Below are positions 1 through 4,444 of a DNA stretch of 6,119 nt, one piece after another (position 1 is the first letter of the stretch; each line of letters starts with the position of its first letter). The notes under the pieces were generated by a model. That model was not told the DNA's origin, did not search any database, and was given only the letters and a program-made list of their open reading frames with translations. Both the position numbers and the translations under genes were made by a program. Location of the stretch: positions 1 to 6,119 of the forward strand of contig JAFAAJ010000074.1 of NCBI GenBank assembly GCA_023426625.1, read 5' to 3'. The DNA comes from Bacteroidota bacterium (lineage in GTDB: Bacteria > Bacteroidota > Bacteroidia > Flavobacteriales > Weeksellaceae).

Positions 1-243
1 GGTGATAAAGAATACAAACTTTCCCCGAAAGAAAATGAACTTTTAAAACTTCTTTGCGTTCACAGAAATGATTTCATGCCAAGAGACCTGGCTTTAAGAA
101 AGATCTGGAAGAAAGAAAACTACTTTACAGCAAGAAGTATGGACGTATACATTGCCAAACTTCGTAAGTTATTAAAAGATGATGAAGGCTTAGAGATCAT
201 CAACGTTCACGGAGAAGGATTCAGGCTTTTAGTTAAAAATTAA
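1..243 (+). CDS. Response regulator, OmpR/PhoB type, C-terminal part only
   Basis: Frame 1 is open from the first base to a TAA at 241-243 and gives 80 residues, so the 5' end lies outside the window. The peptide is a complete winged-helix DNA-binding domain of the OmpR/PhoB class. SPKENELLKLLC is the first helix, TARSMDVYIAKLRKLL reads as the recognition helix, and INVHGEGFRLLV is the closing beta-hairpin wing (family consensus roughly RGxGYxL, here HGEGF). The phosphoacceptor receiver domain would be upstream and is not visible. In the family, the protein is phosphorylated by a partner histidine kinase and then binds promoter DNA in the cytoplasm. The kinase and target genes cannot be told from here. 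A strong terminator separates it from the next gene, so it is probably not co-transcribed with the metal-related genes, though it could regulate them. The family call is confident; the regulon is unknown. Confidence 0.9.
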   Translation, partial: GDKEYKLSPKENELLKLLCVHRNDFMPRDLALRKIWKKENYFTARSMDVYIAKLRKLLKDDEGLEIINVHGEGFRLLVKN

Positions 244-266
244 TCCGGAAACCGATTAGAAAATAT

Positions 267-307
267 AAAATTAGCAAAACAATTAAAAATGTTTTGCTAA
301 TTTTGTT
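267..307 (+). terminator. Rho-independent terminator after the response regulator
   Basis: A perfect inverted repeat, TTAGCAAAAC (271-280) and GTTTTGCTAA (291-300), encloses a 10-nt loop. The stem extends by four A-T pairs (AAAA 267-270 with TTTT 301-304), giving 14 bp, and runs into a T-rich tail. It begins 23 bp after the response regulator stop. Because the arms end in A-runs and T-runs, it could also work for transcripts on the opposite strand. Its 3' arm overlaps the likely promoter box of the next gene. Confidence 0.85.
298..305 (+). promoter_or_regulatory. Putative -7 promoter box for the lipoprotein gene
   Basis: TAATTTTG fits the Bacteroidota -7 consensus TAnnTTTG exactly and lies 16 nt before the ATG at 322, which would give a short leader of roughly 10 nt. 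No convincing TTG-type -33 element is seen 19-21 bp upstream. The box overlaps the 3' arm and tail of the preceding terminator. Confidence 0.5.
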
Positions 308-321
308 TCATAGGATTTAAC

Positions 322-960
322 ATGAAAAATATTTTTTTAGGCTTAATTGCTGTTACCATACTCACCGTTGCCTGCAAAAAAGACGGAAAGGCAACTTACC
401 TTAAAGACGAAACAGGAACTCAACAAGCGAACGTAGCGATCAACAGCGCTCCTAAAGCTTCTCTTCTGGATCAGGCAGGAATTCAAACGACAGCAGCTCC
501 AGGTGCTATTACAGCTCCGGGAATGAATCCCCCTCACGGACAGCCGGGACACCGATGTGATATTCCTGTAGGACAGCCTTTAACGTCTTCAGCTCCTGCT
601 CCAACCGGAAAACAGCAAAATATCAACGTGAATCCGGGACAAACTCAAACTATTCAAATTGATCCTAATGCGATGAAACCCGGTAAATTTACCGTTGACA
701 GCAAAGGAAAACCCGTTCAGACCGCACCCGGAATGAATCCTCCTCACGGACAACCTGGACATAGATGTGATATTCCTGTAGGAGAACCTTTAAACAGCAA
801 ACCTGCTCCGGCTCAACAACCTGCCCAGACTGTTGCTCAAACTACTTCTGCTCCGGTACAACCAACACCTTCTCCAACCGGAGAGAAACCAAAGGTAAAT
901 CCTGCTCATGGTGAACCTTGGCATAATTGCGCCGTAAAAGTAGGAGATCCTTTACCATAA
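322..960 (+). CDS. Lipoprotein with three HGxPxHxC repeats, putative metal binding
   Basis: The 212-residue product has a lipoprotein signal peptide: MKN, a hydrophobic core, and lipobox LTVAC with the lipidated Cys at 18. It should be anchored in the envelope, and KKDGK after the Cys could favour surface export. The rest is Pro/Gln/Ala/Thr-rich and looks disordered. Three ordered islands stand out: residues 65-87, 135-157 and 193-211, with shared pattern NPxHGxPxHxCxxxVGxPL. The first two are identical except Q/E near the end; the third (NPAHGEPWHNC...VGDPL) is diverged and closes the protein. Each island offers two His and one Cys, which suggests soft-metal binding such as copper; this is inference. 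I know no named function for it. It starts the cluster that contains a Cys-rich secreted protein and an HMA-bearing receptor, supporting a metal role. The start is fixed by the signal peptide. Confidence 0.85.
   Translation: MKNIFLGLIAVTILTVACKKDGKATYLKDETGTQQANVAINSAPKASLLDQAGIQTTAAPGAITAPGMNPPHGQPGHRCDIPVGQPLTSSAPAPTGKQQNINVNPGQTQTIQIDPNAMKPGKFTVDSKGKPVQTAPGMNPPHGQPGHRCDIPVGEPLNSKPAPAQQPAQTVAQTTSAPVQPTPSPTGEKPKVNPAHGEPWHNCAVKVGDPLP
514..582 (+). repeat. His/Cys motif copy 1 in the lipoprotein gene
   Basis: This 69-bp unit encodes residues 65-87, with His72, His77 and Cys79 as the candidate ligands in HGQPGHRC. Copy 2 begins exactly 210 bp later. The two differ at 9 of 69 bases, and all but one of the changed codons are synonymous. 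Confidence 0.9.
724..792 (+). repeat. His/Cys motif copy 2 in the lipoprotein gene
   Basis: This unit encodes residues 135-157, with His142, His147 and Cys149. At protein level it differs from copy 1 by a single Gln to Glu change (VGEPL instead of VGQPL). Flanking linker sequences of the two copies are not similar, so only the motif itself is conserved. Confidence 0.9.
898..954 (+). repeat. His/Cys motif copy 3, diverged, at the C-terminus
   Basis: Residues 193-211 read NPAHGEPWHNCAVKVGDPL. They keep the His196, His201 and Cys203 pattern and the VGxPL ending but lack the APGM lead. One Pro follows and the protein ends. The conserved core across three copies defines which positions matter: N, P, H, G, P, H, C, V, G, P, L. 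Confidence 0.8.
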
Positions 961-966
961 TTTTTG

Positions 967-974
967 TAATTTTG
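967..974 (+). promoter_or_regulatory. Possible -7 box just before the Cys-rich gene
   Basis: TAATTTTG matches TAnnTTTG and ends 4 nt before the ATG at 979. If used, transcription would start at about the ATG and give a nearly leaderless mRNA. No -33 element is evident, and the stretch is AT-rich, so chance is possible. The gene may simply be read through from the lipoprotein gene. Confidence 0.3.
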
Positions 975-978
975 CCGT

Positions 979-1341
979 ATGAAGTTGGTTCAGATTCTGA
1001 CAATTGTTTTCTGTTTAGGAGTTTTCTTAGTTCCTAAAGACAACTTCTATGGTCAATCCGCAATGCAATCCTGCTGCAAGGCAGACTCTGAAAAAGATTG
1101 CTGCAAAGACCACGAATCTTCACCGGACAAGCCTCAAAAAGAAACTTCCCAACCATCATGCAATGATGACTGCTGTTCTTTCTGTATCGCCTGTTATACT
1201 TTTATAGAAACTCCTTTTTCTAAAAGCCTGAATCTGGAATTATCTTATTATAAATCCAACAAAAACTTACAATTCCAATATTCTGATCCTTACATTTCAG
1301 ATCGTTTAAAAGAAATCTGGCAACCGCCGAAAATAGGTTAA
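979..1341 (+). CDS. Small secreted Cys-rich protein, putative metal binding
   Basis: The 120-residue product starts with a signal peptide (KLVQILTIVFCLGVFLV, then YGQSA near residue 28 as a possible cleavage region), so it should reach the periplasm or beyond. The mature part has nine Cys in two clusters: CC at 32-33 and 41-42 (CC-x7-CC), then C61-x3-CC(65-66)-x2-C69-x2-C72, with acidic residues and His45 between. The tail ends in IWQPPKIG. Small flavobacterial proteins with Cys/His-rich middles and a WQPP tail are, as I remember, common near metal-related TonB receptors and may match a DUF6660-like family; I could not check this. Thiol-based binding or scavenging of a soft metal is the simplest reading, but disulfide-rich structure is possible. 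It lies 18 bp after the lipoprotein gene, probably one transcript. The signal peptide requires this start. Confidence 0.75.
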   Translation: MKLVQILTIVFCLGVFLVPKDNFYGQSAMQSCCKADSEKDCCKDHESSPDKPQKETSQPSCNDDCCSFCIACYTFIETPFSKSLNLELSYYKSNKNLQFQYSDPYISDRLKEIWQPPKIG

Positions 1342-1354
1342 TTGAATGCGTGAA

Positions 1355-1385
1355 GTTCATTAAATATTTTAATGAACCGTTTTTT
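1355..1385 (+). terminator. Hairpin with T-tract between the Cys-rich and receptor genes
   Basis: A perfect 10-bp inverted repeat, GTTCATTAAA (1355-1364) and TTTAATGAAC (1368-1377), has a 3-nt loop. Two bases later comes a run of six T (1380-1385). The form is that of an intrinsic terminator, although the stem is AT-rich. It starts 14 bp after the Cys-rich stop and ends 24 bp before the receptor ATG, so it may be a partial terminator that sets the ratio of the genes rather than a full stop. Confidence 0.65.
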
Positions 1386-1409
1386 AATTAATCTAAATTT
1401 TAAACAACA

Positions 1410-4094
1410 ATGAAATCATATATTTCCAAGATCATTCTTGGTTTATTCTTAGTATCTGCCCAATTTATTTTCGCTCAGAATCTATCAAAAAGTCAGTTTC
1501 AGGTAAAAGGAAACTGTGATATGTGTAAAGAAAGAATAGAAACAACCGCTAAAAAAGCAGGGGCAAAAGCAGCAAGATATTCTATTGACTCACAGACTTT
1601 AACTTTAGAAACAGATAACGTTTCACCCGATGGGATCCTTAAAAAGATTGCCGAAGCGGGACATGATAATGAAAAGTACAAAGCATCGGATGACACTTAT
1701 GAAAGTCTTCCGGGATGTTGTCATTACGAAAGAGATCTTCAACCTAAAAGCACAGAAACAACGCATCACGACCATAAAAAAGAAAATGAATTTTATGTAA
1801 AAGGTAATTGCAGTTCCTGTAAAGCAAGAATTGAAAAAGCAGCCAAAGATGCAGGTGCTGATTCCGCAGAATGGAATGCCGAAAAGCAAATGGTTACCTT
1901 GAATTTTCAGTCTTCTAAAACCTCAGCAGACAAGATCCTAAAAAAGATCGCTGAAGTAGGTCATGATAATGAAAAGTATAAATCTTCTGATGATGTTTAC
2001 AATGCTCTTCCGGGATGTTGTCTTTACGACAGGGAAATTCCGATGGGTGCTAAAAATCCGAAAGTACATTTTGAAGAAGGAACTACCGCTGAAAAGGAAG
2101 ATCATCACAACCATAATGAAGGTGAGAATAATGACACACAATATGAGAAAAAAATAGACGGTGTTACAATATCCGGATCAAAAGCTGCTACTTCTTTGCA
2201 AAAAAAAGAAGCAGGACTTATCTTCAATATTGACAAGAAAGAGCTGTTGAAAGCAGCCTGCTGTAATTTATCCGAAAGCTTCGAGACGAATGCAACGGTA
2301 GATGTATCTTTCAGTAATGCTGTAACGGGAACGAAACAGTTAAAAATGTTAGGTTTGGATCAAAAATACACCAGCCTAACGAAAGAACTTCTCCCGGAGA
2401 TCAGAGGACTCGCTTCTGCTTATGGATTGAATTTCATTCCCGGAAGATGGATCGAAAGCATTCAGCTTACCAAAGGAGGAAGCACGGTTACCAACGGATA
2501 TGAAAGTATCACCGGACAGATCAACACAGAACTTTTAAAGCATTCGGAACAGGCGGAAACATCACTGAATCTTTTTTCAGATTTCAACGGAAGAGTTGAA
2601 GCCAATTTCACAAACGTTTCACCGATCAACGAACACTGGACACAATCTTTTCTGTTGCATGGAAACGGGACATTTGGCAATACAGACCAAAACGATGACG
2701 GCTTTCTGGACAGACCGAAAGGAAGCCAGCTTAATGTAGCTTATTTACTCAATTTTAATGATTTAGATCACTCCGGTTTAGCTTCGCATTTTGGTATTAA
2801 TTTCATTAAAGATGAAAGAACAGCCGGGCAAACAGCTTTCGACAAACAGATTGACCGTGACGAGCAGTCCGCCTACGGAGTGGGAATTGATATTTCAAGA
2901 TTTCAGGTTTGGAATAAAACGGGATATGTATTCAAAGGTAAACCTTATCAGAGTTTAGGATGGATGAATCAGTATGTTTATCATCAGCAGGACAGCTTCT
3001 TCGGATTGAGAAATTATTCCGGAAAGCAGCATACTTATTATTCCAACTTAATTTTTGAAAGCATCATCGGAAACACCAATCATAAGTATAAAACGGGAGC
3101 AAGCTTTATGTATGACGGGTATGATGAAACCTACTTAACCGACAATTTTAAAAGAAACGAGATCGTTCCGGGGATTTTCGCAGAATATACCTTAACCGGT
3201 TTGAAATATACTTTAGTTGCCGGAGCAAGAGCAGATTTTCATAATCTTGCAGGAACACAATTTACGCCAAGACTGAATTTCAAATATGATTTCACCCCTC
3301 AGACCATTTTGAGATTATCTGCGGGAAGAGGATTCAGAACAGCATCTGTTTTTGCAGAAAATCAGCAGTATTTTGCTTCCAACCGAAGTATACAGATCTT
3401 ACAGAACGGAGGTGATATTTATGGTTTAAAACCGGAAATCGCATGGAATTACGGAGCCAGCTTACAGCAGGAATTTAAACTTTTCGGGAGAAAATCAAGC
3501 ATTGTTGCGGATTTCTTCAGAACAGATTTCCAGGATCAGGTTTTGGTAGATCTTGACAGGTCACCTCAACAACTGACTTTCTACAACCTGGAAGGAAAAT
3601 CTTTTGCCAATAGCTTTCAGGCACAGTGGGACTTCACTCCTTTCAAGAATTTTGATGTAAGAATTGCTTATAAATATTACGATGTTCAGGCTGATTATCT
3701 GGAAGGAAGAAGAGAGATCCCTTTTATGGCAAAACACAGAGGTTTCATGAATCTTGCGTATGCTACCAATAAAAATGACAATGGTGGATTCTGGAGTTTT
3801 GATACAACCCTGAATTGGGTGGGTAAACAAAGATTGCCGGACACAACAAGCAACCCTGCAGAATTCCAGCTTCCGGCGTATTCCGATTCTTATGCTGTGG
3901 TAAATGCTCAGATCTCAAGAAATTTCAATAAAAAAATCAGAGCTTATCTGGGTGGCGAAAATTTAACGTCTTATATGCAGAAAAATGCGATCGTAGACTT
4001 TAAAAATCCGTTCGGAAATTATTTTGACGGCGGAATGGTTTACGCTCCGATCATGAAAGCCAATCTGTATGTCGGATTGGATGTAACTTTCTAA
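1410..4094 (+). CDS. TonB-dependent receptor with two N-terminal HMA domains
   Basis: The 894-residue protein is an outer-membrane beta-barrel receptor that should import a ligand using TonB energy. A signal peptide ends near FAQ (23). Residues 28-108 and 126-208 are two HMA-type domains, each with GNCxxC (C36/C39; C134/C137), a GHDNEKY segment and a tail LPGCCxY (C103-104; C203-204). His-rich linkers follow each (119-122, 231-235). A TonB-box-like IDGVTISGSK lies at 249-258. The plug, about 265-380, holds AACCNLSESF with C284-C285 and ends with ESITGQINTEL. The rest is barrel, closing with the terminal Phe typical of outer-membrane proteins. Bacteroidota receptors often carry a carboxypeptidase-regulatory-like domain at the N-terminus; here HMA domains occupy that place and would face the periplasm. 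Copper or another soft metal is the likely cargo or signal (inference). The start gives a full signal peptide. Confidence 0.93.
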   Translation: MKSYISKIILGLFLVSAQFIFAQNLSKSQFQVKGNCDMCKERIETTAKKAGAKAARYSIDSQTLTLETDNVSPDGILKKIAEAGHDNEKYKASDDTYESLPGCCHYERDLQPKSTETTHHDHKKENEFYVKGNCSSCKARIEKAAKDAGADSAEWNAEKQMVTLNFQSSKTSADKILKKIAEVGHDNEKYKSSDDVYNALPGCCLYDREIPMGAKNPKVHFEEGTTAEKEDHHNHNEGENNDTQYEKKIDGVTISGSKAATSLQKKEAGLIFNIDKKELLKAACCNLSESFETNATVDVSFSNAVTGTKQLKMLGLDQKYTSLTKELLPEIRGLASAYGLNFIPGRWIESIQLTKGGSTVTNGYESITGQINTELLKHSEQAETSLNLFSDFNGRVEANFTNVSPINEHWTQSFLLHGNGTFGNTDQNDDGFLDRPKGSQLNVAYLLNFNDLDHSGLASHFGINFIKDERTAGQTAFDKQIDRDEQSAYGVGIDISRFQVWNKTGYVFKGKPYQSLGWMNQYVYHQQDSFFGLRNYSGKQHTYYSNLIFESIIGNTNHKYKTGASFMYDGYDETYLTDNFKRNEIVPGIFAEYTLTGLKYTLVAGARADFHNLAGTQFTPRLNFKYDFTPQTILRLSAGRGFRTASVFAENQQYFASNRSIQILQNGGDIYGLKPEIAWNYGASLQQEFKLFGRKSSIVADFFRTDFQDQVLVDLDRSPQQLTFYNLEGKSFANSFQAQWDFTPFKNFDVRIAYKYYDVQADYLEGRREIPFMAKHRGFMNLAYATNKNDNGGFWSFDTTLNWVGKQRLPDTTSNPAEFQLPAYSDSYAVVNAQISRNFNKKIRAYLGGENLTSYMQKNAIVDFKNPFGNYFDGGMVYAPIMKANLYVGLDVTF
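1491..1733 (+). repeat. HMA domain unit 1 of the receptor gene
   Basis: This stretch encodes residues 28-108 of the receptor. The metal loop is GNCDMC, replacing the more usual GMTCxxC, and the unit closes with LPGCCHYER. Unit 2 repeats the same order of elements 98-100 codons later, with clear DNA similarity near the 3' end, which points to an internal tandem duplication. Confidence 0.85.
1785..2033 (+). repeat. HMA domain unit 2 of the receptor gene
   Basis: This stretch encodes residues 126-208, with metal loop GNCSSC and closing motif LPGCCLYDR. The segments GHDNEKY and LPGCC are identical in both units, and helix residues such as KILKKIAE are near-identical. The middle parts have diverged, so the duplication is not recent. 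Confidence 0.85.
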
Positions 4095-4102
4095 AAGCAA
4101 CC

Positions 4103-4108
4103 TAAATA
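4103..4108. repeat. Direct repeat TAAATA, left copy (target site duplication)
   Basis: TAAATA here is repeated at 4367-4372, directly outside the two inverted ends of the MITE-like element. This is the arrangement expected of a target site duplication. A 6-bp AT-only match could arise by chance, but its exact placement at both ends is persuasive. Confidence 0.6.
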
Positions 4109-4126
4109 ACCTGAGTTCAGGATAAG
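4109..4126. repeat. Left terminal inverted repeat of the MITE-like element
   Basis: ACCTGAGTTCAGGATAAG matches the reverse complement of 4349-4366 at 17 of 18 positions; the only difference is A instead of G at position 11. It begins 14 bp after the receptor stop codon. Confidence 0.85.
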
Positions 4127-4189
4127 CTTATATGCCACGCAAAGCTAAACAAAAGTATTAATCACATGGTTTTAAAAATTTAAGATATA

Positions 4190-4256
4190 CAAAGGCGTGA
4201 AACTTATCAAAATAATACAAAATTCTTGTATTACTTTGATAAACGAGGTGCCTTTG
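4190..4256. repeat. Central hairpin of the MITE-like element
   Basis: The arms 4204-4220 and 4226-4242 pair at 16 of 17 positions around a 5-nt loop. A symmetrical 7-nt internal loop leads to a further 7-bp stem, CAAAGGC (4190-4196) with GCCTTTG (4250-4256). More blocks pair in the same register further out: 4138-4144 with 4302-4308, and 4147-4153 with 4293-4299. There is no T-tract, so it does not look like a terminator. If transcribed with the receptor it would fold into a long 3' untranslated hairpin. Confidence 0.8.
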
Positions 4257-4348
4257 TTTAACTCAAAAAGCGTTTCAAAAATTAAACATTTCTTTGTTTC
4301 TCTTTGCGATAAAATAATTTTATTTTGAAAATCAATTATTTAAAATCC

Positions 4349-4366
4349 CTTATCCCGAACTCAGGT
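4349..4366. repeat. Right terminal inverted repeat of the MITE-like element
   Basis: CTTATCCCGAACTCAGGT is the partner of the left end. Relative to the internal palindrome this end is displaced by 29 bp, because the right arm holds extra AT-rich sequence (about 4309-4348) including the small palindrome AAAATAA-TT-TTATTTT at 4311-4326. Confidence 0.85.
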
Positions 4367-4372
4367 TAAATA
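4367..4372. repeat. Direct repeat TAAATA, right copy (target site duplication)
   Basis: TAAATA directly follows the right inverted end and matches the six bases directly before the left end (4103-4108). Confidence 0.6.
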
Positions 4373-4374
4373 AT

Positions 4375-4418
4375 AAAAGCATGGTTCAATTATTAAATAT
4401 TTGAGATCATGCTTTTTT
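4375..4418 (+). terminator. Rho-independent terminator, probably the receptor's own
   Basis: AAAAGCATG (4375-4383) pairs perfectly with CATGCTTTT (4408-4416). The stem is prolonged by weaker pairs including TCAA with TTGA, and the 3' arm runs into TTTTTT (4413-4418). It lies just beyond the MITE-like element. Removing that element and one TAAATA copy would bring it to about 17 bp after the receptor stop, the usual distance for a native terminator. Confidence 0.75.
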
Positions 4419-4420
4419 CG

Positions 4421-4428
4421 TACCTTTA
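4421..4428 (+). promoter_or_regulatory. Probable -7 promoter box of the AraC-family gene
   Basis: TACCTTTA matches seven of eight positions of TAnnTTTG, with A for the final G. Transcription would begin near 4433-4436. That is after the first in-frame ATG (4430) but before the next (4445), which decides the start chosen for the gene. No clear -33 element is seen; the spacer region is taken up by the terminator hairpin. Confidence 0.45.
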
Positions 4429-4444
4429 AATGAAACTTAACAAC

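Larger units (their letters stand above)
4109..4366. mobile_element. MITE-like non-autonomous element, 258 bp
   Basis: The element begins ACCTGAGTTCAGGATAAG and ends CTTATCCCGAACTCAGGT; these 18-bp ends are inverted repeats with 17 of 18 matches. It is flanked by TAAATA on both sides. No open reading frame of useful size lies inside, so it cannot encode a transposase and would need one supplied in trans. The interior is itself a long imperfect palindrome centred near 4223, with several paired blocks in one register. The terminal dinucleotide AC recalls IS982-type ends, but that assignment is only a guess. The element accounts for most of the gap between the receptor and the AraC-family gene. 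It could instead be a chromosomal repeat family spread by another route. Confidence 0.7.

Noticed and set aside
514..954. CRISPR-like spaced repeats
   Set aside because: The three repeats are coding, in frame, unequal in length and diverged at synonymous sites; there are too few units and no cas gene.
1394..1401. TAAATTTT as the receptor promoter
   Set aside because: It lacks the final G, has no -33 partner and would start transcription almost at the ATG; too weak to list in AT-rich DNA.
1623..1889. Open frame on the - strand inside the HMA region of the receptor gene
   Set aside because: It is antisense to a long, well-supported gene, its peptide shows no domain, and its Cys/Phe-rich content is a by-product of the complementary codons.
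1963..2157. Second + strand frame overlapping the receptor gene
   Set aside because: Out of frame within HMA unit 2 and the His-rich linker; the peptide is low in information and no start signal precedes it.
4150..4157. Minus-strand TAnnTTTG match (TACTTTTG) inside the MITE-like element as an outward promoter
   Set aside because: An isolated 6-position match is expected by chance in such AT-rich sequence, and no -33 element or target gene on that strand is seen.
4190..4256. Riboswitch, small RNA gene or terminator
   Set aside because: The structure is a plain symmetrical foldback with no T-tract and no conserved aptamer features, and it is explained by the flanking element ends.
4430..4444. 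Upstream ATG as the start of the AraC-family gene
   Set aside because: It lies one base after the likely -7 box, so transcripts would start beyond it. The ATG at 4445 is in frame and leaves a short leader. The earlier start remains possible if another promoter is used.
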